A stretch of DNA of 38,140 nucleotides from Myxococcales bacterium (GTDB lineage Bacteria; Myxococcota_A; Polyangia; Polyangiales; Polyangiaceae), in contig JAHFDY010000019.1 in NCBI GenBank assembly GCA_023248735.1, positions 1-38,140 on the forward strand. Reading direction: 5' to 3'. The notes under the pieces were generated by a model. The model saw only the letters and a program-made list of their open reading frames with translations. It was not told the origin of the DNA and did not search any database. Both the position numbers and the translations under genes were made by a program. Each line of letters begins with the position of its first letter. Positions within the stretch are counted from its first letter, which is position 1. Below, piece after piece: positions 25,337-34,600 of the stretch.

Positions 25337-26890
25337 ATGAGTCGGGCGCATGATTTGGTGGTCATTCTCGACTTCGGTTCGCAATACACCCAACTCATCG
25401 CGAGGCGCATTCGCGAGGCGTCCGTTTACTGCGAGATACATCCTTACAACGCTCCATTTGAAGCGATTGCGGCGCGTGGACCGAAGGCCGTGATCCTCTC
25501 TGGAGGCCCGTCAAGCGTCTATGACGAAGGCGCTCCGGCGCTCGATAGACGCTGGCTCGAGGTGGGAGTTCCCATTCTTGGGGTCTGTTATGGCCTCCAA
25601 CTGATCGCGCACGTTCTCGGCGGAAAAGTCGAACCCGCTAACCATCATGAATACGGCGCGGCCGATCTGAGAGTGCTCTCGAACGAAGGTGTTCTCGCGC
25701 GCCTTGCTCCCCGCGAGACCACACGTGTTTGGATGAGTCACGCCGATCGATTGGTCAGCTTGCCTTCCGGTTTCAAAGTGATCGCTGAGAGTGACAATTG
25801 TCCTTTTGCGGCAGTTGCAAACGAGACGAAGCGCATTTGGGGTGTGCAGTTTCATCCCGAGGTCGAACATTCCGCGCAGGGACGCGACGTGCTCGCTGCG
25901 TTCCTATTCGACCTCGCGAAAGTGGATCCCACGTGGACTCCAGGTTCGTTTGTGAGTGAAGCGATCGAAGCGATTGCGAATCGCGTTCCAGCGGATGCAC
26001 ACGTCATATGTGGTCTTTCTGGTGGTGTTGATTCAACGGTCGCGGCGGTCCTCTGCCATCGTGCGCTCGGCAAGCGGCTAACCTGCATCTTCGTCGACAA
26101 CGGTCTCTTGCGCCTTGGTGAGTTCGATCAAGTTCGTCGCTCCCTCGGTGACGAGATGGGCCTGCCGCTCATTGCGGTTGATGCGCGCGCGCGATTTCTA
26201 ACGGCACTTTCAGGTGAGACCGACCCCGAGCGGAAGCGAAAGATCATTGGTCGGGTTTTCATTGAGGTCTTCGAGGCTGAGGCGCTCAAAATCAAGGGCG
26301 CGCGCTTCTTGGTGCAAGGCACGCTCTACCCAGACGTGATCGAGAGCGTCTCGCACAAGGGGCCGAGCGTCGTCATCAAGAGCCATCATAACGTTGGCGG
26401 TCTTCCCGAGCGCATGAACCTCCAGCTCATCGAGCCACTTCGGGAGCTCTTTAAGGACGAGGTACGAGCAGCGGGTAAGGCGCTTGACATCCCTGCTCCG
26501 CTTCTTGGGCGGCATCCTTTTCCCGGGCCAGGCCTTGGCATTCGCTGCCTTGGGGATCTGACTGAAACCAGGCTCGATGCGCTCCGCAAAGCCGATCACA
26601 TTTTCATCGAAGAGCTCCGAACGAGCGGCCTCTACGATCAAGTCTGGCAAGCGTTTGCGGCGCTCCTTCCGGTGCGCAGCGTTGGCGTTATGGGCGATGG
26701 CCGCACATATGAAGAAACGGTTGCGCTTCGGGCCGTGACCTCGGTGGATGGCATGACTGCGGATTGGGCGAAGCTCCCGCACGACTTTCTTGCGCGTGTG
26801 TCGGGTCGTATCATCAGCGAGGTCCGAGGCGTGAATCGTGTCGTCTACGATATTTCCACAAAGCCGCCTGCGACGATCGAATGGGAGTGA
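25337..26890 (+). CDS. guaA: GMP synthase (glutamine-hydrolysing)
   Basis: The product is 517 residues from ATG at 25337, the usual length; the open frame extends upstream but that part is unrelated. It converts XMP to GMP using glutamine and ATP. The class I amidotransferase domain has GVCYGLQ (82-88, Cys84) and FHPE (172-175, His173, Glu175). The ATP-pyrophosphatase domain has GLSGGVDST (226-234), and the dimerisation domain has [20 protein letters not shown] and the C-terminal PPATIEWE. No guaB is nearby. The stop overlaps the start of the next lipoprotein gene by 10 nt. Confidence 0.98.
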   Translation: MSRAHDLVVILDFGSQYTQLIARRIREASVYCEIHPYNAPFEAIAARGPKAVILSGGPSSVYDEGAPALDRRWLEVGVPILGVCYGLQLIAHVLGGKVEPANHHEYGAADLRVLSNEGVLARLAPRETTRVWMSHADRLVSLPSGFKVIAESDNCPFAAVANETKRIWGVQFHPEVEHSAQGRDVLAAFLFDLAKVDPTWTPGSFVSEAIEAIANRVPADAHVICGLSGGVDSTVAAVLCHRALGKRLTCIFVDNGLLRLGEFDQVRRSLGDEMGLPLIAVDARARFLTALSGETDPERKRKIIGRVFIEVFEAEALKIKGARFLVQGTLYPDVIESVSHKGPSVVIKSHHNVGGLPERMNLQLIEPLRELFKDEVRAAGKALDIPAPLLGRHPFPGPGLGIRCLGDLTETRLDALRKADHIFIEELRTSGLYDQVWQAFAALLPVRSVGVMGDGRTYEETVALRAVTSVDGMTADWAKLPHDFLARVSGRIISEVRGVNRVVYDISTKPPATIEWE

Positions 26891-27201
26891 CGCGCGCTCT
26901 GCCGTACGCTTGCCTCCTGTGCATCGCCTGCGGGCCGCCCAGCATCGAGCAGCACGCGAAGATCGCAGAAACGACGCTCGTCATCAAGGTGGACGGTCAA
27001 GTTCCTGAACGATCGCGCGTCATTATCGACGATGAGGTGGTTTTTGCCCTCGACATCGTCGCGCTGCACGGCGTTCGGCTGCGCCAGGGCCAGCATCGCT
27101 TGACCGTAACGGCGCCTGGGTTCCTTTCTTTTGATGAGGGGTTCGCCTTGACGGGGAAGCGGTTCGTCATCGTCGTGAGCCTTCGTAGGAGGCCCGACTA
27201 G
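26881..27201 (+). CDS. Small lipoprotein with PEGA-like domain
   Basis: The product is 106 residues from ATG at 26881, overlapping the guaA stop by 10 nt. The lipoprotein signal is [17 protein letters not shown], with Cys17 the likely lipid site (Cys14 is an alternative). The mature part is one small beta domain: [20 protein letters not shown], then [19 protein letters not shown] and [10 protein letters not shown]. The G-x-H-R-L-T-V-x-A-P-G-F pattern is PEGA-like. No enzymatic residues are evident. It is likely anchored in the periplasm. Its overlap with a purine gene is probably transcriptional economy. Confidence 0.75.
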   Translation: MGVTRALPYACLLCIACGPPSIEQHAKIAETTLVIKVDGQVPERSRVIIDDEVVFALDIVALHGVRLRQGQHRLTVTAPGFLSFDEGFALTGKRFVIVVSLRRRPD

Positions 27202-27291
27202 CCGCTTTTGCTTGCAATTTTCGCCAACTCTGGCATCTTCCGGCGCCCCGAGTGGCTCGTCCGCTCATGCGACCGAAATTCAGGAGAAATC

Positions 27292-27450
27292 ATGGCGAAT
27301 CGCGCGATCTGGAGCATGCGGAAACGACACGAGTGGCTGGCGACGCCGCTGAAGCCGAAGCGCGTTAAGCGTGGCACCCGTGTCCGCTGTGGTTTGCAGG
27401 ACGTCCTCGATCGCAAGGCAGGCATCGTCAAGGAAGACTCCGAAGGGTGA
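27292..27450 (+). CDS. 52-residue basic protein with its own ribosome site
   Basis: ATG at 27292 is preceded by a strong AGGAGA ribosome site. The product starts MANRAIWSMRKRHEWLATPL and continues KPKRVKRGTRVRCGLQDVLD to a charged end. It is basic in the middle with one Cys, and could bind nucleic acid. I do not recognise it. It stands alone between the small lipoprotein and an intrinsic terminator 56 bp after its stop, which supports a real short transcription unit. Confidence 0.65.
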   Translation: MANRAIWSMRKRHEWLATPLKPKRVKRGTRVRCGLQDVLDRKAGIVKEDSEG

Positions 27451-27505
27451 GCGGTAGCGACGCCGTGGTTCATCTCGGGTGAGCGGCGGCGATTCGTTCA
27501 AAGAC

Positions 27506-27531
27506 GGCGGGCCACGGTCCGCCTTTTTTTT
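27506..27531 (+). terminator. Rho-independent terminator
   Basis: GGCGG (27506-27510) pairs with CCGCC (27519-27523), extended by one G-T pair, around a 6-nt loop, followed by eight T. It ends the transcript of the 52-residue gene and probably of the guaA/lipoprotein unit. The next gene starts 21 bp later. Confidence 0.85.
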
Positions 27532-27552
27532 GTGCCGCGGTCAGAGGACAAA

Positions 27553-28623
27553 ATGATCTCCGAGATGGCATGGACGGTCGAACTTGAGCGAGCGTTGATG
27601 CGCGAACTCGTCGAGGCATACAAGACCCTCAACGGCACACATTTCAAGTTCAGACTCAAGCTGCCCTCCTTTGTGCTTGGGGACCACCGGTCGTTCCTTG
27701 GGCGATGGCATCGTGACACGGCGACGCTCGAGTTGTCCCGCCAGCTCGTGATCGAACGTCCGTGGGTCGAGACCGTCGAGGTCCTAAAACACGAGATGGC
27801 GCATCAATTTGTCTATGAGGGTTTACAGGTTACGGGCGAGCCGCCTCACGGTCCGACGTTTCAGAGCGTGTGCGAACGTCTTGGTATCGATGGACGAGCT
27901 GCGGGCTTGCCGCACGCTGAGGCCGCTGTACCAGGTATCGTCGATCGTATCGTCAAGTTACTTGCTTTATCGAATAGTGACAACCAGCACGAGGCCGAAG
28001 CTGCGATGCTTGCCGCTCAGCGACTCATGCTCAAGTACAACGTCGAGGCCGTCCAATCCGGTAAGACTCGGCACTACGACTTCGTGCATCTCGGTGAGCC
28101 GACGGGTCGGGTTTCTGAAAGTGATCGCATTCTTGCGATGATTCTCGCTCGTTACTTCTTCGTCGAGGTGATCTGGGTGAGCGTCTATCGCCCGCTCGAG
28201 CGAAAACGTGGCAGCGTGCTCGAGGTGTGCGGTTCGTCGGAGAACCGCGCCATGGCGGACTACGTTCACGCGTTCCTGCGCCGCACGGCCGAGACTCTTT
28301 GGCTCGACCACAGGCGTCAAACCGGCCTCGACTCCAACCGTGATCGCCAACGTTACCTTTCGGGCGTCATGGCTGGTTTCGCGGAGAAGCTTGCCGAACA
28401 GTCCAAGACCTCCCGAAAGGCTGGGATCGTGTGGGTCAAAGACGGCGAGCTCGGAGATTTCTTGCGCAAGCGCTATCCGTACGTGCGCAACGTCCGCCAC
28501 TCGGGCAATGAGCGCAACGAAGCCTTCGCGAGCGGACGCGAGGCCGGAAAGAAAATCGTACTTCACAAGCCCGTCACGAGCACGGCGACGTCGCAGGGGC
28601 GACTTCTGGGGCCTAAGTCGTAG
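27553..28623 (+). CDS. SprT-like zinc metalloprotease-type protein with DUF2786 region
   Basis: The product is 356 residues from ATG at 27553, preceded by GAGGA. An in-frame GTG at 27532 abuts the terminator T-run and is less likely. The SprT-like domain (about 10-115) has HEMAH (80-84: His80, Glu81, His84) and a third ligand candidate His99 in PPHGPTFQ. Next comes a helical DUF2786-type stretch (about 130-170: LLALSNSDNQHEAEAAMLAA, QRLMLKYNV), then a C-terminal region of about 180 residues. SprT/Spartan relatives cleave DNA-protein crosslinks; a nucleic-acid role is inferred. No signal peptide. Confidence 0.85.
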   Translation: MISEMAWTVELERALMRELVEAYKTLNGTHFKFRLKLPSFVLGDHRSFLGRWHRDTATLELSRQLVIERPWVETVEVLKHEMAHQFVYEGLQVTGEPPHGPTFQSVCERLGIDGRAAGLPHAEAAVPGIVDRIVKLLALSNSDNQHEAEAAMLAAQRLMLKYNVEAVQSGKTRHYDFVHLGEPTGRVSESDRILAMILARYFFVEVIWVSVYRPLERKRGSVLEVCGSSENRAMADYVHAFLRRTAETLWLDHRRQTGLDSNRDRQRYLSGVMAGFAEKLAEQSKTSRKAGIVWVKDGELGDFLRKRYPYVRNVRHSGNERNEAFASGREAGKKIVLHKPVTSTATSQGRLLGPKS

Positions 28624-28632
28624 ACGCGCTTG

Positions 28633-29502
28633 TCACGTAAACTCGACGCTTACGAAGCGCACGATGCGCTCGGCCAAATCGTGAGGGTGCTCGACTTGCG
28701 GCACGTGTCCGTACCGCTCCGGAAACTCGAACACGGTATGCTTTGGCAAGTGCTCTAAGAAGAAATCACGGTGCTTGTTCGGCAGGAGTCGCTCGCCCTT
28801 TCCCCAAATGAAGAGCAAAGGCGCAGCAATGCGTTTTAGCGCTCCGGGATCGAGTAGGTCGTTCGCACTCGCCGCCTGAAGGAATTCCAAAATGGGCTGA
28901 CGGCGCAAGAGACCGCCGATGAAGGCCGCCGACACCGGAAGGTGCCACGGAGGCGTGTCGTAGAGGCGCCGCGCAAACGTGATCGCTTCCCGGTGTGTCG
29001 TCGCCCGAAAACTACCGAGCAGTTCTCGAAACTCCTCGTGCGAAGTTGTCGCCCCTCCTGGCGAACATGCGATGGCAGCGCGCAGTCTTTGCGGCTGGGT
29101 TGTCGCAAACCGCAACGTTGCCGCGCCCCCAAGCGAAGTCCCAAACAAAACGAATCGCTCCGGGACGACTTGGTCAAGCGCTTGTACGAACCCTTCGTAG
29201 AAGCGATCGGGCGTGAGCCCCGCTTGTGGCGCCTCACTGAGGCCGTGCCCCGGCGCTTCGATCATCACGACGCGTTCGAACGCCATCGCGAGCGATTGCG
29301 CAAGCTGAGCGAACGCCGCGCCCGAACTCGCGATGCCGTGCTGAAGGACGATCGTGCCGCGCGGCCCAGTTCCCGTGAGTTCGTAATAATGTAACTTGCC
29401 GAGCGTTGTCTCAACGAAGCGACTCTTGATGCCTCTGCGGTTGAGCATTCGTGCAATTGCGCGTTGGGCATGATCAATCCACATGAAGGCGTGATCTATC
29501 AC
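28633..29502 (-). CDS. Alpha/beta hydrolase
   Basis: The product is 289 residues from GTG at 29502, with a purine-rich ribosome site upstream. The open frame continues far upstream but that part is Arg-rich shadow of the opposite-strand gene. Fold motifs are LQHGIASSG (oxyanion region, about 53-61), GTSLGG (121-126, nucleophile Ser123), FIWGKGERLLP (acid region) and YGHVPQVEHP (catalytic His266). The substrate is unknown: carboxylesterase, lipase-like or C-C hydrolase are all possible. No signal peptide. It converges with the SprT gene and diverges from the SUMF1 gene (38-bp gap). Confidence 0.88.
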   Translation of the reverse strand: MIDHAFMWIDHAQRAIARMLNRRGIKSRFVETTLGKLHYYELTGTGPRGTIVLQHGIASSGAAFAQLAQSLAMAFERVVMIEAPGHGLSEAPQAGLTPDRFYEGFVQALDQVVPERFVLFGTSLGGAATLRFATTQPQRLRAAIACSPGGATTSHEEFRELLGSFRATTHREAITFARRLYDTPPWHLPVSAAFIGGLLRRQPILEFLQAASANDLLDPGALKRIAAPLLFIWGKGERLLPNKHRDFFLEHLPKHTVFEFPERYGHVPQVEHPHDLAERIVRFVSVEFT

Positions 29503-29540
29503 GCTTGCGCCGCCCTTCCCCTTAGACCAACATTGGTGAG

Positions 29541-30368
29541 ATGCGTCGGCGCGCGATTTTCTTGGTGGGCGCCTTGTCCGCTTGCAGTGAGTCGCCCGTC
29601 GAACGCGTGTTTCCGATGACGCCCGGGCCAGTGGCCGATGCGGCCCGCGCGAGTGTCGACGCAGCGCCACCCATCGATGCGAATGGTGCCGATGGGCATG
29701 CGGCATGCCCCCTCGAGATGGCGATCCTCGGAACCTTCTGTATGGATCGCTTCGAGGCCTACGTGGTCGAGCTCGATTCCGAAGGGGGCGAACACGAGCA
29801 CTCGCCCTTTTTGCGAGTCGACGGATTGCGCGTGCGTGCGAAGGTCGCGCCGAAACATGTTCCTCAAGGTTACGTTTCGCAAGTCGAGTCAACCAACGCT
29901 TGCAGGGAAGCAGGCAAGCGTCTTTGCTCAAAGTCCGAGTTCGCAAGGGCGTGCCGCGGCGTGGATGGTCAACGCTATTACCCATATGGGGGCACATCGA
30001 AGAAGCAAGGCGTTTGCAACGAAGGAAAGGGCAGCACCGTTGCGCGCCTCTTCGGCAGTGATGCGTCTGCTTGGACGTACGACAACTTCAACGACCCCCG
30101 CCTCAATCAACTGAGCAACACTCTCGCGGCGAGTGGCGACTACGCAGGGTGCGTTACCGACGAGGCTGTGTACGATCTTGTCGGCAGCCTCCACGAGTGG
30201 GGCGACGACGCTGCGGACTCGAAAGGACACGGTCGGTTTCGCGGCGGCTTCTACGGCGACGCTGAGGTCAACGGCCACGGTTGCCTCTATGAGACGAGCG
30301 CCCACGAACTTAGCTATCACGACTATTCGACTGGGTTTCGCTGCTGTCAGGACGCTGTTCAGCCATGA
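29541..30368 (+). CDS. SUMF1/FGE-like domain lipoprotein
   Basis: The product is 275 residues from ATG at 29541 (GGTGAG upstream). The lipoprotein signal is MRRRAIFLVGALSAC (Cys15), followed by an Ala/Asp/Pro linker. The domain has FCMDRFEAYVVE, VESTNACREAGKRLCSKSEF, YDLVGSLHEWGDD and RFRGGFYGDA, with GFRCC at the end. This is the formylglycine-generating-enzyme/SUMF1 fold. The copper-binding Cys pair of true FGE is not seen in the expected C-terminal position, so a binding or structural role is more likely than sulfatase activation. It precedes the M15/extensin-like lipoprotein on the same strand. Confidence 0.85.
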   Translation: MRRRAIFLVGALSACSESPVERVFPMTPGPVADAARASVDAAPPIDANGADGHAACPLEMAILGTFCMDRFEAYVVELDSEGGEHEHSPFLRVDGLRVRAKVAPKHVPQGYVSQVESTNACREAGKRLCSKSEFARACRGVDGQRYYPYGGTSKKQGVCNEGKGSTVARLFGSDASAWTYDNFNDPRLNQLSNTLAASGDYAGCVTDEAVYDLVGSLHEWGDDAADSKGHGRFRGGFYGDAEVNGHGCLYETSAHELSYHDYSTGFRCCQDAVQP

Positions 30369-30435
30369 CTCGCACGCTTCTGCGCGATCATTAATTGACC
30401 AGGACTCGGGCGTGCCTCACAATTTGCGCTCGCCG

Positions 30436-31329
30436 ATGAAATGTCGCTTCGGTCTCGCTTACTTTTTTTGGATCGGAGCCTGTGGAACGGGCGTCGTCGG
30501 CGATCTTCCAAGTGATTCTGCGGCAGACGGCGACGCTCATCAACCCGATGCGTCGGTCGACGCCAGCATCGCGGACGCTAAGCCGGCCGTGGACGATGCT
30601 CCGGCAGACTCGGTGGTCGCCGATGTTGGAGGCACTTGCTACGACCGCCTCACCGCGCACGGGATCAACTATAAGAAGACGACTGCGCGCGGGGTCGTCG
30701 ATGCTGTCAACGTGACCGATGCGGTAATCAATGGCGTCGGCTTTCACGCGACGACGACGTCGAATCCACTCACCGATCCGATCGCGTGCGAATTTGTTCT
30801 GACGCTTTACGATCTGGCTGCGGTGCTCAAGAAGCACAATGTCGTCAGCGTCGGCTCGCTTGGCTCGTACTGCTACCGATGCTGTTGCGCCTGGAGCGAA
30901 ACCAATTTCTGCCGCGGCCTCAACGACCCCGAGCCCGATTGTACGAAAGATGGTTACTCAACGCACTCTTGGGGCCGCGCCATTGATATTCGATACATCA
31001 AGTTTGTTGACGGTACGTCAGCCGATATCAACACGACAACCGACTGGGTCCAGTCGACAGACGCGACGTGCGACGTCGCAATGGCCAAACAAACCGGCAT
31101 GAGCGCGAAGCTGTACAGCATTCTGTGTGAAGCCGCTTCGATCAAGATTTTCGAGAATTTGCTCACGCCAAACTACAACAGCGCGCACCGAAATCACTGG
31201 CACCTCGACACCGACAAGTCCGGCCCGGTGACCAGCACATTCGTCAAGGGTCTGAACAATGCGCCGCTGATGTCCCAGCCCGCGCGGGTCGATACGGGCG
31301 ACCAGCAGGGCAGCTGCGGCGACGAGTAA
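30436..31329 (+). CDS. Extensin-like / M15-type peptidase lipoprotein
   Basis: The product is 297 residues from ATG at 30436 (a GTG at 30412 would add eight residues). The signal is MKCRFGLAYFFWIGAC (Cys16), then an Asp/Ala-rich linker to about residue 65. The C-terminal domain has THSWGRAIDIRYIKF (His177, Asp184) and HRNHWHLD (His254, His256), the zinc ligands of the extensin-like/VanY-DacY (M15) fold. CYRCCCAWSETNFC (146-159) is a Cys-dense insertion. It may cut or bind peptidoglycan peptides. It follows the SUMF1 gene with a 67-bp gap. Confidence 0.85.
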   Translation: MKCRFGLAYFFWIGACGTGVVGDLPSDSAADGDAHQPDASVDASIADAKPAVDDAPADSVVADVGGTCYDRLTAHGINYKKTTARGVVDAVNVTDAVINGVGFHATTTSNPLTDPIACEFVLTLYDLAAVLKKHNVVSVGSLGSYCYRCCCAWSETNFCRGLNDPEPDCTKDGYSTHSWGRAIDIRYIKFVDGTSADINTTTDWVQSTDATCDVAMAKQTGMSAKLYSILCEAASIKIFENLLTPNYNSAHRNHWHLDTDKSGPVTSTFVKGLNNAPLMSQPARVDTGDQQGSCGDE

Positions 31330-31352
31330 CGCGGCGTCTGGCCCTCCCACGC

Positions 31353-31384
31353 AAAAAAAAACGCGGCATCCGAATGAAGCCGCG
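31353..31384 (-). terminator. Rho-independent terminator, minus strand
   Basis: On the minus strand GCGGC-rich arms form a 6-bp stem CGCGGC/GCCGCG around an 11-nt loop, followed by nine T (plus-strand A 31353-31361). It lies 28 bp after the stop of the 36-residue gene and ends its transcript. Confidence 0.85.
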
Positions 31385-31412
31385 TCTTCGCGTCGATTGA
31401 AGTGCGCCGCGA

Positions 31413-31523
31413 TTACTTTGTGGCGACTTCTTTCGTGGCGTTCTTCACACGCCAAGCGGCGAGCTTCTTCGTGCGGCGAATTTTTTGCTTGCGGCGAACG
31501 CCGGGGTCTTGCGGGGTGCTCAT
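31413..31523 (-). CDS. 36-residue basic micro-protein
   Basis: ATG at 31523 starts a 36-residue product: MSTPQDPGVRRKQKIRRTKK and LAAWRVKNATKEVATK. It is strongly basic and probably a single helix that could bind nucleic acid or ribosome. I recall similar very short proteins in myxobacterial genomes but cannot assign a family. The stop is followed by a strong terminator, and a palindrome at 31551-31567 lies 28 nt before the start, so it appears to be its own regulated gene. Confidence 0.7.
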   Translation of the reverse strand: MSTPQDPGVRRKQKIRRTKKLAAWRVKNATKEVATK

Positions 31524-31550
31524 GGTGCGCGAACCTACCACTTTGCAGTG

Positions 31551-31567
31551 CTACTGCGAAACAGTAG
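31551..31567. promoter_or_regulatory. Palindrome upstream of the 36-residue gene
   Basis: CTACTG (31551-31556), CGAAA, CAGTAG (31562-31567): perfect 6-bp arms. It could be an operator or a 5' UTR hairpin for the minus-strand gene starting at 31523. Confidence 0.45.
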
Positions 31568-31674
31568 AACGACAATGTTTGTAACTATCCGTAATTACTG
31601 ATGAACTTACGTTCGACGCCGCCGCTTTGCGCCGCTCATGCGCCCGACACGACGACGCGCGATATCGACATCGG

Positions 31675-34600
31675 CTAACCCATCTGCCCGCGTTTTGGCG
31701 CCCCCATCTGTGACGACGGTGCCTCCTCGTCGAGCTGAGCTAACCAGTCCTTCAAACGCAAGGCGGCGTCGCCCTTCCAACCGAGCGTCGCCATCCGTGT
31801 GAGTAGCTGCGGCGTATGATCACCCGTTCGGTTCGTGTCACCGAAACATAACCTAGCATGATCAATTTCGGCGGCTGCGTCGGCTGCGCGACCTTCAGCG
31901 TGTGCAAGCCAAGCCGCCGCGAGGTGTCGGTGTTGGCGAGGTTCCGCGTCGTCGAGTTCAATCTCAAGACTGGCTTGAACCAACGTTGCCGCGTTTGTCG
32001 CGTCTTCTGCGAGTGCTACGTGCGCAAGCAACACAGTGGACTCGCATCGTCCCCACGGGTCGTGAAGACGTTCGTAGATGCGCAGTGCAACCTGCGCGTG
32101 TGCCCGAGCGGCTTCAAAGTCGTCGCTGTCAAACGCAATCATCGAGAGCAAACGCTCGCAGCCTGCCTCGCCGCGCGGGTTCTGAAGTTCACGGAAGGCC
32201 GTTCGAGCGCTGAGGGCCCGCGTGCGCGCACGCGCAAAATCGAGCGCTCGGTGATCAGTATGAGCCAGCGCGATGTCGCACTGAGAGATGCCAAGACGAT
32301 AACCGATGGCATCGAACTCTCCTCTCGCCCCTAGGAGCAACTCACGTCCACGAGGCGATCGACCGAGCGAGAGCTCAATCAGTGCGAGCAAGATGAAACA
32401 CTGCGCGCGACCGAGAGCATCGCCGACTTTGGTGCAACGGTCGACGGCGTCCTTTAGGAAGTTGCGTGCGGTTACGTGGTCGCCTAGGAGGTAGTCGATC
32501 TCGCCGAGAACGATCTCAGATTGCGCCTGTCCGCGTTCGTCGCCGAGCTTCTTGAATCGCGCGTGTGCAAGCAGCAATTGCGATCGGGCGATGCCTAGTG
32601 TGCCGAGATCGGACGCGATGTGACCGAGCAATCGGAGTGCATGTGCTTCACGCGCGTCGTCACCCACAGCTGCGAACGCCGCGCGGGCGGACTCTGCCTG
32701 ATCGCGTGCTTCTTCGAGGCGGCCGATGTGTCGCAATGCCTCAGAGCGCCAAAGCGAATATTCTGCTGCTGCCGTCCCGGTGACGCGGCCTTTGAGCATC
32801 TCAAGATCGCGGAGTGTTGCGGCAGTGTCGCGACCGCGTGCCCAAGACGCTCGAATGAATTCAAACATCAGGCGCGCGGCGGGCTCGTCGTCGCCCGCTT
32901 TGAGAAAATTGGTTACGCGGTGCTTCATAATACGACGCGACCAAACAGCTGGGTGCTTCGAGAGCGCTGTCGCTGCGAGGCGATAAATGGCGGGTGCGTC
33001 GTTGCGTTCGTTGAGTCGCTCGAGCAAGTGCTCTTGCAAAAGTGCGTGTGGCCAGCGGAACTGATCGTGCTGCGCGGCCAAGAGAATCTGCGAGCGCGTT
33101 AGCGCGATCAACGCATCGTTCACGTCCATTCCGAGCGACGCGATGAGCGCACGAAGCACCTCCCCGCGCACGTCGTCACCGAGCGCAGCCGTTGCGTATG
33201 CCGCAAGTCGCAGATCGATCGGAATGCCACGAATGCGCTCGTCCCAAAGTTCCGCCGTTGTGATCGCGCGACCCTGAAGGGCATCCGCGGGAACGCGGTA
33301 ACGGCCGTCTTCGAGCTTGAGATACCCGCCGCCTGCCCACGCATGGAGCAGCTGCAGCGCGAACAGCGGATTTCCTCGTGTTTGCTCGACGGCGCGTCTC
33401 ACCGCGTCGTCGGCAAGCGGCAAAGTCGAGCGAAGAAGCATCTCGGTTTCCTCGTTGCCGAGTGGTTCGAGATCCATCACGGTACCCGACCACTCGTTGC
33501 GCAATGTCTCCATGCGCAACGATGCATCGAGGTCAGTGGAAAGCGTTTCACTGCGCGCCGTGATCAACATGAGCATCGGCACTTCAGGTGCTGAGAGACG
33601 CAGGCGAGAGATCATCTCGAACGTGTTTTGGGATGCCAAATGAAGATCGTCGAGCCAAAGAAGCACGGGGCGATCTTTGGTGAGGCGTTGCATGAGGCGT
33701 CTTACAACGACCCATCGAAGCTCTGGACGATCGAGGACGAAGCGCTTACCTGTTGGCCCGATGGCTTGCGATTCACCGGCCGAGCTGGGACGCAGCCACT
33801 CGGCCGTTGCGGCAACCCAAGTGAGAGCTTCGTCATCGTCCTTGGTGACTTCCCACCGGCTCATTAGCGTTTGTTCGACCATGATGCGGTCTGCGCTCTC
33901 GAGGCCGTAATAGGTGCTGATCGCGCCCGTGACGCCGTCAAGCGGTGTGGGGATACGGCCATATCGTGCCCGTAGCGGTAACATTTTGCCGGTCTCGTGG
34001 ACGTGTTCGCAGAGCCACTCTGCAAGGCGGCTTTTTCCGACACCCGCTTCGCCGGTCATGACGACCATCGTTTGCTTTGTGCGACCCACGATGATGTCGT
34101 CGAGCATCCGCAAGAGTTCGGCTCGCTCGTGCTGACGCGCGACGAGTGGCGCTGCACGGAGCGATAGCAATCCGGGCGCGAGGGCCTTCACGCGTTCTGT
34201 GCTCACGCTGCGCGTTGTCACGAGATCTTCGAGTGGCTTAGCGCCAGCAGGACGCACTGCGGCCCAAGCGCGCCGCGCATCCGCCGCGAATTCGTAACGC
34301 GCCCAAGGTCTCTTCTCGAGCAGCTGCAAAATGTAGGTCCCAACTTCCGGCGGAATTCCCTCGGCAAGTTTTGGAAGCGGAACGGGCGATCGTTTGTGCG
34401 CGCGCAGCACCTCTTGTGCGGTTCCTTCGAAGACCTCTTTGCCCGAGAGCACGCGATACATGATGCAACCGAGCGCGTAGAAATCGGTTGGCGCGCCGAC
34501 GAAGGGTGCGAGCTTGCGAATCTGCTCCGGCGCAACCCAGCCGACCGTGCCCGCGCCGGCGTGCTGTGCAACTTCTGGGGCCTGCGTTCCATCGAGGCGT

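Noticed and set aside
29510-29997. Upstream extension of the alpha/beta hydrolase frame on the minus strand
   Set aside because: The extension is Arg/His-rich and antisense to the SUMF1 lipoprotein gene; the hydrolase start at 29502 is better supported.
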